Origin: Dehalococcoidia bacterium
GTDB taxonomy: Bacteria > Chloroflexota > Dehalococcoidia > Dehalococcoidales > UBA1222
Direction: 5' to 3'
Assembly: GCA_009776515.1 (NCBI GenBank)
Contig: WRNP01000001.1
Location: forward strand, 41,326-56,870
Length of the DNA: 15,545 nt
Shown: positions 6,851 to 14,190 of the stretch, piece by piece
Numbering within the stretch: position 1 is the first letter of the stretch
How the letters are laid out: each line of letters opens with the position of its first letter
The notes under the pieces: model-generated
Database searches by the model: none
Told to the model about the DNA's origin: nothing
The model's input: only the letters and a program-made list of their open reading frames with translations
Made by a program: the position numbers and the translations under genes

Positions 6851-8101
6851 ATGGCTCTCGTTGTCCATAAATACGGAGGCACCTCCGTCGCCTCCGCCGA
6901 AAGAATCAAAAGCGTCGCACGGCGTATCATCGCTACTCGCCGCAAGGGCGATGACGTAGTGGTGGTGGTCTCCGCCATGGGCGATGCAACCGACGACCTC
7001 ATTAAGCTTGCATGCCAAGTAGCCGAAAAGCCCAATGCGCGCGAGATGGATGTCCTATTGTCCACCGGCGAAATCGTAACCAGCACCCTTTTGGCAATGG
7101 CTCTTAGGGCTGAAGGGCATGAAGCGATCTCCCTCTCCGGAGCCCAGGCCGGCATCCAAACTGATGCCAACCACAGCAAGGCACGTATCGTAGCCATCAA
7201 TCCCCATCGCATCAAAGAAGAATTGCACTATGGCAAAATCGTTATCGTCGCCGGCTTTCAAGGAATCACCCCATCAAATACTCAGGATAGCCACGCCCCA
7301 AGCTCTACTGGTATGGATATCACCACTCTGGGGCGCGGTGGCTCAGATACCACCGCCGTCGCCCTCGCCATTAGCTTGGGGGCACGCGCCTGCGAGCGCT
7401 ACACCGACACGGCAGGCATTTATACCGCCGACCCGCGTGCGGTGCCTGAAGCAGTCAAGTTGAGTGAGATCAGCTATGAGGAGATGCTTGAAATGGCAAG
7501 CTACGGCTCAAAGGTAATGCACCCGCGCGCCATTGAATTGGGGCAGATCTACAATATGCCGATACTTGTTGCCTCCAGCTTCAACGACGCGCCCGGAACC
7601 TTGATACATGGAGGAACTATGGAAGTACAGCAAAAGGTCACCGCCATCTCGCACGACATGGATGTCGCCAAGATCACAATCGTGGGAGTCCCCGATCATC
7701 CCGGTATCGCCGCGGGCATCTTTGAGCCGCTGGCTCAAGCAGGGATAAGCGTGGACACCATCGTCCAAAACGCTTCTGTCCAGCACATCACCGACCTCAC
7801 TTTCACCATTACCAAGGGCGATGCCGAGAAAGCTCTCAACGTGGTGCGACCCATCGCCGAGATGATCGGCGCGCGCGAATGTATCGCCGACACCAATCTG
7901 GGCAAGGTTAGCATCATCGGCTCCGGCATGCAGAACACGCCGGGATATGCCGCTCGTATGTTCAGCACCCTCTCTGTAGCAGGCATCAACATCCAGCTCA
8001 TCACCACCTCCGAGATCCGTATCACCGTCATCATTGATGAGACGCAAACGAAAAGGGCTGTCCAGGTACTACATAGGGCTTTTGAGCTGGATAAAGCTTA
8101 G
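6851..8101 (+). CDS. lysC: Aspartokinase (aspartate kinase)
   Basis: This 416-aa enzyme phosphorylates L-aspartate to 4-phospho-L-aspartate, the first step of lysine, threonine and methionine synthesis. The kinase domain shows KYGGTS (residues 7-12), the STGEI helix (71-75), GFQGIT (135-140), GRGGSDTTA (161-169), YTADPR (191-196) and SYGSKVMHPRA (217-227). Two ACT domains follow (about 275-345 and 352-412), as in allosterically regulated monofunctional aspartokinases. Between GITP and ITTLGRGG a loop of about 15 residues replaces the usual two or three. The ATG at 6851 is chosen because the family begins with exactly this M-x-x-V-V-x-K-Y-G-G-T-S pattern. Upstream TTG 6815 and ATG 6824 are in frame but add non-family residues. 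The SD is weak. Feedback by lysine or threonine is expected but not readable. Confidence 0.95.
   Translation: MALVVHKYGGTSVASAERIKSVARRIIATRRKGDDVVVVVSAMGDATDDLIKLACQVAEKPNAREMDVLLSTGEIVTSTLLAMALRAEGHEAISLSGAQAGIQTDANHSKARIVAINPHRIKEELHYGKIVIVAGFQGITPSNTQDSHAPSSTGMDITTLGRGGSDTTAVALAISLGARACERYTDTAGIYTADPRAVPEAVKLSEISYEEMLEMASYGSKVMHPRAIELGQIYNMPILVASSFNDAPGTLIHGGTMEVQQKVTAISHDMDVAKITIVGVPDHPGIAAGIFEPLAQAGISVDTIVQNASVQHITDLTFTITKGDAEKALNVVRPIAEMIGARECIADTNLGKVSIIGSGMQNTPGYAARMFSTLSVAGINIQLITTSEIRITVIIDETQTKRAVQVLHRAFELDKA
7610..7621 (+). promoter_or_regulatory. Internal ribosome start inside lysC (possible beta subunit)
   Basis: GGAGG (7610-7614) lies four bases before an in-frame ATG (7619-7621) encoding M257 of aspartokinase, precisely between the kinase domain and the ACT domains. 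Initiation here would give a 160-aa regulatory polypeptide (7619-8101). This matches the lysC alpha/beta arrangement known from Bacillus and Corynebacterium, where the beta subunit starts at the equivalent junction. Confidence 0.5.
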
Positions 8102-8286
8102 GACAGACCCGCCGAGCTTCAGAAGAGGTTTTTCCTCCATCTGTATATTTAAGCGACAATTTCGTCCAACACCTCGACAACCTAGACCTATCTTCAAGAG
8201 ACAACACTCGGCGAGTCCTTTTATCCTCTCATGGGCAAACGCTCGCGCCTGGATTATCTTCGCCCAGGAGCGCTTAAGCAAAGCCC

Positions 8287-8312
8287 AAAAATGCCAAGTG
8301 GGATATCTCGGC
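8287..8312 (-). terminator. Terminator downstream of the Nfu gene
   Basis: On the minus strand GCCGAG (8312-8307) pairs with CTTGGC (8298-8293), six pairs including one G-U, with an 8-nt loop followed by ATTTTT. It lies 28 nt after the Nfu stop codon and would end the TPR-gyrA-Nfu unit. On the + strand the same stem has an A-C mismatch and ends in CTCTTTTC, so it could at best be a weak terminator for lysC. Confidence 0.6.
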
Positions 8313-8339
8313 CTCTTTTCAACTCCCCTGGGCTACAGG

Positions 8340-8564
8340 TTAGACGGCGAGTACGGCCTTAACTTCCGGGATTTCCTGCTTCAAGACGCGCTCAATGCCG
8401 TTCTTTAGGGTCATCTGCGACATGGGGCAACCAGCACAGTGGCCGGTGAGCCGGAGCCTCACGATTCCCGCTTGCTCATCAATCTCCACAAGCTCCACAT
8501 CGCCACCGTCGGCTTGGAGGCTGGGACGAACCTGAGCCAAGACCGCTTCCACTTTTTCTTTCAA
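8340..8564 (-). CDS. NifU C-terminal domain (Nfu-type) iron-sulfur scaffold protein
   Basis: This 74-aa protein consists of a single NifU C-terminal domain. It shows the opening helix MKEKVEAVLAQVRPSLQADG, GGDVELVEI, and the cluster-binding CAGCPMSQMT (C43, C46). Such proteins hold a [4Fe-4S] cluster and pass it to apoproteins. The gene starts with TTG at 8564, supported by a strong AAGGAG (8578-8573) at 8-nt spacing. It lies 95 nt after gyrA in the same direction. The gap contains only a small TCACAT/ATGTGA stem-loop (8610-8627) without a T tract, so read-through from gyrA is likely. The fumarase and the radical SAM enzyme in this window are possible clients, though this is inference from chemistry only. 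Confidence 0.93.
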   Translation of the reverse strand: MKEKVEAVLAQVRPSLQADGGDVELVEIDEQAGIVRLRLTGHCAGCPMSQMTLKNGIERVLKQEIPEVKAVLAV

Positions 8565-8659
8565 CCTGCTATCTCCTTCCTGAAACCCAAGATTGCGACG
8601 GGTGTTTGTTCACATCTCATTATGTGAGCCCGCCTTCCGGCCTACCCCTTGCCAATTGT

Positions 8660-11131
8660 CTAGCCAGCTGAGGCCAAGGAGGAATCCTCCGCTTCATCTC
8701 CGATAGATGTGATGCCCACTACGCTGTCGCCCTCGTCAAGCCTCATGAGACGCACGCCCTGGGTGGAGCGACCCTGCTCGGTGATTCCCAGGCGCGGATC
8801 ATCCTCTTTGACCGGCGTACGCGTGATGATGCCGTTAGCGGAGATGAGCATGACCTCGCTCTTCTCATCCACTACCCGCGCGGCCACCACCAAACCGGTC
8901 TTCTCGGTGGTGCGGAAAGTGCGTACGCCCGAGCCAGCGCGGTGTTGAGAGGGATACGCCACGAGACGGGTGATCTTACCGAAGCCCAGGACAGTTGCCA
9001 CCAGTAAAAATCCCTCTGGCTTGACAATGTCCAGGCTCACCACCTGATCATTCTCTCCAAGCTTAAAGCCCGATACGCCACCGGAGGCACGCAAGCTGGC
9101 ACGCAGCTCACTGACAGCAAAGCGGATGGACTGTCCTTCCGCTGAAACCATTATGACCTCCTGATCATCGGTAGCCAGTGCGGCTGAGACTAGACTATCA
9201 GCAGGCGGGAGATCCATGGCTATGAGGCCAGAGGAGCGCACTTGGGCGAAAGCATCAATGCCCACTTTCTTTACCTCTCCCCAGGCGGTAGCCATCACCA
9301 GAAACTCAGCATCTTTGAAGTCCCTAACCGCCACAAGAGCCGTTACCTTCTCTCCGCCCGTGATGGGAAAGAGATTGACCACGGCCGTGCCCTTGGAGAT
9401 GCGCGAAATATCCAGTGGCACCTCATGGCACTTCACCGAGAATACCTTGCCACGGTTGGTAAAGAAGAGCAGGGTATGATGGGTATCAGCGGCAAGGAGG
9501 AACCGCACCGCATCCTCTTCATGGGTGGTCATGCCGATGATACCACGCCCACCGCGGTGTTGCAGGGCATAGGACTTGGCCGGTACGCGCTTAACAAAGC
9601 CACGCTCGGAAAGGGTAACCACCATGTCCTGGTGAGGGATGAGATCTTCCTCACTAAAGTCTCTGGCTTCCTCAGAGGTAATGTCGGTAGCGCGCCCATT
9701 CGCAAACTTCTCCTGGATAGCACTTGACTCTTTCTTCACCAAGCTGAGGATCTTCGATGGGTTAGCAAGCAGGTCTTCCAGGTAAGCGATATTTTTCTTG
9801 ACAGTCTCCAACTCGTCCAGGATCTGCTGGCGTTCAAGCGAAGCCAAACGGCGAAGCTGCATATCCAATATGGCCTGTGCTTGGAGCCTGGAGAGGCTGA
9901 AGCGCTCCATTAGAGCAGTGCGAGCGGCATCGGCATTCGCCGACTCACGGATAGTCTTGATGACCGCATCCAGGAAGTCCAGGGCGATCTTGAGGCCCTC
10001 AAGGATATGCGCCCGCTCTCGAGCAACGCGCAGTTCGTATTGGCTACGGCGAGTGATGACCTCGCGGCGGAAGTCGATGAAGAACTGGAGCGCTTCCTTA
10101 AGACTGAGAACGCGCGGCTGCCCACCCACCAAGGCAAGCATATTAACAAAGAAAGCCGACTGCATGGGCGTCTGCTTGTAGAGATTGTTTAATAGCTGTC
10201 GCGGCTCAGTCTCGCGTTTCAGTTCCATGACAATACGCATGCCCTGCCGATCAGACTCGTCGCGCAGATCCGAGATACCCGTTATCTTGCGCTCCTTGAC
10301 CAATTCCGCGATGCGCTCAACTAAGGCAGCTTTGTTGGTCTGGTAGGGCAATTCAGTAACAACGATCTGCTTCTTACCATTGGGCATGTCCTCAACGAAT
10401 GCCTTAGCTTGCACCACGACGCGCCCGCGTCCCGTAGCGTAAGCTGCGCGGATACCATCCGTTCCTAATATAGTGCCACCGGTGGGAAAATCGGGACCCT
10501 TGACGAACTGCATGAGCTCGTCCACGTCGGCCTCGGGGTGATCAATGAGGTGAGCCAGGGCTTGGCAAATCTCTCCTAGGTTATGGGGCGGTATATTGGT
10601 CGCCATGCCCACAGCAATGCCCGACGAACCATTCACAAGAAGATTGGGCAGACGGGTGGGTAGCACCACCGGTTCCTTCAGGCTGTCATCAAAGTTGGGC
10701 ATGAAATCCACGGTGTCTTTATCGATATCGAGCAGCATCTGTTCGGCAATCTCGGCCAGGCGCACCTCGGTATAGCGCATAGCAGCAGGCGGATCGTTAT
10801 CCACCGACCCAAAGTTACCCTGGCCATCTATCAATGGGTGTCGCATGGAAAAATCCTGCGCCATGCGCACCATGGCATCATAGACTGATGAATCTCCGTG
10901 GGGGTGATACTTGCCGAGCACCTCGCCCACCACGCGGGCGCTTTTCTTATGGGACGTATTGTGGAGGATACCCAGTTCTTTCATGGCATACAGGATACGC
11001 CGATGTACCGGTTTGAGTCCGTCCCGCACATCCGGCAGGGCGCGGGAGACAATGACGCTCATAGCGTAGTCCAGATATGAACTCTTCATCTCCTCTTCAA
11101 TTTGTATGGGTTTGATCTTTCCCAGAGTCAT
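8660..11131 (-). CDS. gyrA: DNA gyrase subunit A
   Basis: GyrA of 823 aa (one more if GTG 11134 is used) forms the breakage-reunion subunit of gyrase, which introduces negative supercoils with GyrB. Counting from the GTG, the catalytic tyrosine is Y121 in AAMRYTEVRL. The quinolone-resistance region reads HPHGDSSVYDAMVRMAQ, with Ser at the E. coli S83 position and Asp at D87, the usual sensitive-type residues. The coiled-coil gate spans about 365-460. The C-terminal beta-pinwheel carries a GyrA box QHRGGRG at 525-531, which marks it as gyrase rather than ParC. No long acidic tail follows. GyrB is not in the window. The start directly follows the stop of the TPR gene (TAG-TG-ATG), and AAGGGGGA just upstream serves as the SD. 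Confidence 0.98.
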   Translation of the reverse strand: MTLGKIKPIQIEEEMKSSYLDYAMSVIVSRALPDVRDGLKPVHRRILYAMKELGILHNTSHKKSARVVGEVLGKYHPHGDSSVYDAMVRMAQDFSMRHPLIDGQGNFGSVDNDPPAAMRYTEVRLAEIAEQMLLDIDKDTVDFMPNFDDSLKEPVVLPTRLPNLLVNGSSGIAVGMATNIPPHNLGEICQALAHLIDHPEADVDELMQFVKGPDFPTGGTILGTDGIRAAYATGRGRVVVQAKAFVEDMPNGKKQIVVTELPYQTNKAALVERIAELVKERKITGISDLRDESDRQGMRIVMELKRETEPRQLLNNLYKQTPMQSAFFVNMLALVGGQPRVLSLKEALQFFIDFRREVITRRSQYELRVARERAHILEGLKIALDFLDAVIKTIRESANADAARTALMERFSLSRLQAQAILDMQLRRLASLERQQILDELETVKKNIAYLEDLLANPSKILSLVKKESSAIQEKFANGRATDITSEEARDFSEEDLIPHQDMVVTLSERGFVKRVPAKSYALQHRGGRGIIGMTTHEEDAVRFLLAADTHHTLLFFTNRGKVFSVKCHEVPLDISRISKGTAVVNLFPITGGEKVTALVAVRDFKDAEFLVMATAWGEVKKVGIDAFAQVRSSGLIAMDLPPADSLVSAALATDDQEVIMVSAEGQSIRFAVSELRASLRASGGVSGFKLGENDQVVSLDIVKPEGFLLVATVLGFGKITRLVAYPSQHRAGSGVRTFRTTEKTGLVVAARVVDEKSEVMLISANGIITRTPVKEDDPRLGITEQGRSTQGVRLMRLDEGDSVVGITSIGDEAEDSSLASAG

Positions 11132-11133
11132 CA

Positions 11134-11952
11134 CTATCCCCCTTCTTCCTCCAGAGCTTCGACATCCTCGGGTGGTGCTTCTTCTGTTATTTCCTCTTCT
11201 CCCGCCCCGAAACCAAGATCCTCGGCCGGCTCCTCTTCGTATTCCATGTGTGAGCGGAAAGATTTTTCACTCACGTAGGGGCGAAAACTATCCATCCCGC
11301 GCGAAGGAAAGGAAAGCTGCCCGGCTTGGCTTGCATCCTGATAAATCTCGCGAATCATGAGCGACAACCCCGTCTCCGAGGCGGATACCACGCTTGCCAG
11401 GTAGCGGTTACCTCCGGCCATGAGACGTGCTAAACGCTGACCGTGTTTAGGTTCTACCCAGCCCAAGACTGCACCCGCGTCATCGGTAGCCACCAGGTTG
11501 CCGTCCGACATTTCAAGCGCCACCCGGTCGCCCGCCACCATTTTGGCCAACACCTGGCGCGGGGCCAAATTAACCAGCCGTACCACCCCAGCCTTACCTG
11601 TCTCCTCAATAAAATAACGAGGTTCCACCGGCCGGTCGTCTTCCTTCGGCGGGATCTCATCGGCGCTCTCCGTTTTCAGAGTAGCCAAGCGCTTTAGGTT
11701 CTTATCAGCAATGGAGTTATAAGGATCGACTTCTTTTGCCCGCCGGTAAGCAATTCGAGCCTCATTATACTCATGTAATTCCATGTGAGCCCGCCCCAAG
11801 CGGTTGAGGGCATCCACATCCCCCGGGATGCTTTCCAAAATGGTTCGGTTAGCAACCACCGCCTCTCGCCAGCGTCCTTCCATGGCCAAAGCAATCGCCC
11901 GACGGGGGCTAAGCCGGGCTGTGCCGACCTGTTCTTCGTTATCCTGAATCAT
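11134..11952 (-). CDS. TPR protein with a HIRAN-like domain, co-transcribed with gyrA
   Basis: This 272-aa soluble protein has about two tetratricopeptide repeats at residues 14-80 (AMEGRWREAVVANRTILE, then DVDALNRLGRAHMELHEYNEARIAYRRAKEVDP). A beta-rich region at about 125-205 includes GDRVALEMSDGNLVATDDAGAVLGWVEPKHGQRLARLMAGGNRYLASVV in pattern, resembling a HIRAN-type barrel. A very acidic tail spans about 238-271. The function is unknown; TPRs suggest a protein partner, and HIRAN domains in other proteins bind DNA ends. The gene abuts gyrA with no gap, so the two are one transcription unit and the product may be linked to DNA topology or repair, which is inference. The ATG at 11952 has only a weak SD (GGAA). 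Confidence 0.8.
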   Translation of the reverse strand: MIQDNEEQVGTARLSPRRAIALAMEGRWREAVVANRTILESIPGDVDALNRLGRAHMELHEYNEARIAYRRAKEVDPYNSIADKNLKRLATLKTESADEIPPKEDDRPVEPRYFIEETGKAGVVRLVNLAPRQVLAKMVAGDRVALEMSDGNLVATDDAGAVLGWVEPKHGQRLARLMAGGNRYLASVVSASETGLSLMIREIYQDASQAGQLSFPSRGMDSFRPYVSEKSFRSHMEYEEEPAEDLGFGAGEEEITEEAPPEDVEALEEEGG

Positions 11953-11976
11953 CGTATAATTCCAAGTATCGTCCTT

Positions 11977-12005
11977 ATTTTATCTCACGTGCCTGTTTTA
12001 GACAA
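11977..12005 (-). promoter_or_regulatory. Promoter of the TPR-gyrA operon
   Basis: On the minus strand TTGTCT (12005-12000) and TAAAAT (11982-11977) are exactly 17 bp apart, matching consensus at four and five of six positions. The predicted start near 11970 gives a leader of about 18 nt before the TPR gene. Confidence 0.6.
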
Positions 12006-12016
12006 GCATAACAGGC
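11991..12016 (-). repeat. Inverted repeat surrounding the -35 box (possible operator)
   Basis: GCCTGTT (11991-11997) and AACAGGC (12010-12016) form a perfect 7-bp inverted repeat with a 12-bp centre that contains the -35 box of the TPR-gyrA promoter. A third copy, AACAGGC within a TAACAGGCT direct repeat, lies at 12045-12051. The arrangement fits a repressor or activator site. On the + strand the repeat is followed by TATTTTTG, but no + strand gene precedes it, so a terminator role is unlikely. Confidence 0.4.
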
Positions 12017-12112
12017 TATTTTTGTGCCTTGCACGATCTCCTGTAACAGGCTTCCAGGACCACCTTTGCTCAGAGACTAGCGGTAACTCTTGCCGATCAA
12101 GCGACGCAATAT

Positions 12113-12140
12113 AACAAAACGCCTCGGGTAATTCAAGGCG
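12113..12140 (-). terminator. Terminator of the radical SAM gene
   Basis: On the minus strand CGCCTTG (12140-12134) pairs with CGAGGCG (12126-12120), seven pairs including one G-U, with a 7-nt loop followed by TTTTGTT. It lies about 40 nt after the radical SAM stop codon and separates that gene from the TPR-gyrA promoter. Confidence 0.7.
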
Positions 12141-12179
12141 ATATCCCAGGCGGCCTCAGAGTCAGACAGTAGCGACTGA

Positions 12180-13970
12180 CTACGGGCATCCCACATCCCA
12201 GCCCTCCAATCCGCAGGCATTGCAGTCAGTCGTACGACAGGAGGGAGTAAGTTCAGCTACCAAAGCACGGCGGTATTCCGAACTGAGAAAACCCGGCGAT
12301 ACCCCCACGTCGATATGGCCCCAAGGCAAGGGCTCGTCCAGGGCACGTGAACGACGGGCATAGAAGTTTGGATCAAGGCCCTCAGCCGTAAAAGCCTGCT
12401 GCCAGCGCTCCCAATCGAAGCACTCGCTCCAGCCGTCAAAGACCGCCCCCTCTTGCCAGGCACGATGGATAACCCGCCCCAAACGACGATCACCTCGCGA
12501 CATGACCGCCTCCAGCAGGCTCACGCGTGTGTCTGTATAGGAGAGCTTAACGCGCCTGCCAAGTCCTCTCTTTATAATCTCGTGCCGAGCGTGCAAGGTC
12601 TCCTCTGGTGCCTGTGACACCCACTGAAAGGGAGTGTGGGCCTTGGGTACAAAAGTAGCTAAACTAAGGCGAAGTTGCGGCGCGCGACCCGAGGCGCGCT
12701 GGCCTGTCGCCAGTACCTTGCGCGCAAGATCCACGATGCAAGACGCATCGTCATCTGTTTCCGTGGGAAGCCCCAACATGAAGTAGAGTTTGAGTCCACT
12801 CCAACCTCGCGCAAAGGCAAGCCCAGCGGCAGTAAGCAGTTCATCCTCTGGGATATACTTGTTGATGACTCGTTGCAGACGAGGGCTGGCCGCCTCCGGA
12901 GCGAAAGTGAGCGCACTTTTGCGCCGCCCAGGAAGCGCATCCACCAAGCAAACCGAGTGTTCGTCCAGGCGCAGTGAAGGAAGTGAGACAGCTATATCGC
13001 TCCCATGTCGGCGGTTGATCTCCGAGAGGAGCGCATCAATACCGCTATAATCGCCCGAGGAAAGCGAAACCAGCGAAACTTCATCGTAGCCCGTGTTTTG
13101 CAAAACCTCGTCCACTGCCGCCAGTGTCTCCTCCGGCGAGCGCTCCCGCACCGGACGGTAGATAACACCTGCACTGCAAAAGCGGCAGCCTCGCGTGCAA
13201 CCGCGGCTTATCTCCACGGCGGCACGATCATGAACGGTCTCAATATAGGGCACGATGGGGCGCACTGGGGAGGGAAGGAGGGAGGTAACAATTTGCCGCC
13301 TAACGACCCCCGGTGCACCATCTAATGGTGTTGGTACCACCGTCTCAGTAACCTTGTAGAGCGCAGGCACATAGATGCCGGGAAGCTCCGCCGCTGTGCG
13401 GAGCAACTCCTTTTTTGCCAAGTTCCCGTTGGCCTTATGCGCTTGAATCAAGTCCACGAGACGAGGCAGGATCTCTTCCGCCTCGCCGATGACAAAGAGG
13501 TCAATGAAATCGGCCACTGGCTCGGGGTTGAAGACGGCCGAGCCCCCAGCGATAACCAGGGGGTGTTTCTCCGCTCGTTCCCGTGCCCAAACAGGCAATC
13601 CAGCTAGATCCAATATAGCCAATATATTGGTAAAGGTAAGTTCGTAGCCGATGGAAAACCCAAGTACATCAAAATCACCCAAGGGGTGGCCACTCTCCAG
13701 CGAGCGCAGGGGATGGGATGCCCGGCGAAGCGTGGCGACCATATCCGTCCAAGGCATAAAGAAACGCTCGCAGAGTACGTCCGTCCGACGGTTCAGGAGT
13801 TCATATAGGATTTGAATGGCTAGGTTGGACATGCCGATCTCATAGAGGTCTGGGTATCCCAAGGCAAACCTGAGCGTCTTGGCATCCCAGTCCTTGCGCA
13901 CGGCATGCCACTCGCCGCCAGTATAGCGCGCGGGCTTGCTTACTTGAAAAAGGAGCTTATCAGGGTACAA
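12180..13970 (-). CDS. Radical SAM protein, TIGR03960-like (B12-binding-type N-terminus)
   Basis: This 596-aa protein has an N-terminal B12-binding-like region (about 30-175, with GYPDLYEIGMSNLAIQILYELLN and AGGSAVFNPEPVADFIDLFVIGEAEE). The radical SAM core follows, with cluster motif GCTRGCRFC (C258, C262, C265). Further cysteines sit at the C-terminus (C578, C583, C586, C595) and may bind a second cluster or metal. The start KPARYTGGEWHAVRKDW is typical of the TIGR03960 family, whose reaction is unknown. In many bacteria the family is fused or adjacent to a DUF2344/TIGR03936 protein; here no partner follows and a terminator ends the unit. The TTG start at 13970 is supported by AGGAGG at 13981-13976 with 5-nt spacing. 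Confidence 0.92.
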   Translation of the reverse strand: MYPDKLLFQVSKPARYTGGEWHAVRKDWDAKTLRFALGYPDLYEIGMSNLAIQILYELLNRRTDVLCERFFMPWTDMVATLRRASHPLRSLESGHPLGDFDVLGFSIGYELTFTNILAILDLAGLPVWARERAEKHPLVIAGGSAVFNPEPVADFIDLFVIGEAEEILPRLVDLIQAHKANGNLAKKELLRTAAELPGIYVPALYKVTETVVPTPLDGAPGVVRRQIVTSLLPSPVRPIVPYIETVHDRAAVEISRGCTRGCRFCSAGVIYRPVRERSPEETLAAVDEVLQNTGYDEVSLVSLSSGDYSGIDALLSEINRRHGSDIAVSLPSLRLDEHSVCLVDALPGRRKSALTFAPEAASPRLQRVINKYIPEDELLTAAGLAFARGWSGLKLYFMLGLPTETDDDASCIVDLARKVLATGQRASGRAPQLRLSLATFVPKAHTPFQWVSQAPEETLHARHEIIKRGLGRRVKLSYTDTRVSLLEAVMSRGDRRLGRVIHRAWQEGAVFDGWSECFDWERWQQAFTAEGLDPNFYARRSRALDEPLPWGHIDVGVSPGFLSSEYRRALVAELTPSCRTTDCNACGLEGWDVGCP

Positions 13971-14069
13971 AAAGGCCTCCTGGCAGGTGGCCAGCCACTA
14001 ATACAATGGCAAGGGCTCATGCCAGCCACCAAAGTTGCACGAGCCTTAATAGCCAAGCACAACTTGAGC

Positions 14070-14098
14070 ATTATATTCCGGTTATGCGGCGAGAGCAA
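14070..14098 (-). promoter_or_regulatory. Promoter of the radical SAM gene
   Basis: On the minus strand a perfect TATAAT (14075-14070) lies 17 bp after TTGCTC (14098-14093). The mRNA would start near 14063 and carry a leader of about 93 nt. That leader contains two copies of GTGGCTGGC (complement of 14021-14029 and 13990-13998), the second within a GTGG/CCAC palindrome close to the SD. Confidence 0.65.
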
Positions 14099-14139
14099 AC
14101 TCCTAGGTATGAGGGCAGAGCAAATCTACGTGCGACGCA

Positions 14140-14169
14140 TTGACAAGAGAAGTAGCCAACACCTAATAT
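14140..14169 (+). promoter_or_regulatory. Promoter of the second HIT gene
   Basis: A perfect TTGACA (14140-14145) is followed after 18 bp by TAATAT (14164-14169). The predicted start near 14176 leaves a leader of about 15 nt that holds AGGAGG (14180-14185), 5 nt before the TTG start at 14191. Confidence 0.65.
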
Positions 14170-14190
14170 TACCGAGAGCAGGAGGAAACC

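Noticed and set aside
8610..8627. TCACAT/ATGTGA stem-loop between gyrA and the Nfu gene
   Set aside because: It is only 6 bp with no T tract, so it was not called a terminator.
8660..11131. ParC (topoisomerase IV) instead of GyrA
   Set aside because: The QHRGGRG GyrA box and full-length C-terminal pinwheel indicate gyrase.
11991..12023. Stem-loop followed by TATTTTT on the + strand
   Set aside because: No + strand gene lies upstream to be terminated; the repeat fits better as an operator around the minus-strand promoter.
12077..12196. A 39-codon minus-strand frame overlapping the end of the radical SAM gene (ends LRRLIGKSYR)
   Set aside because: It has no SD of its own and contains the good stem-loop terminator at 12113-12140, so it is unlikely to be a real gene.
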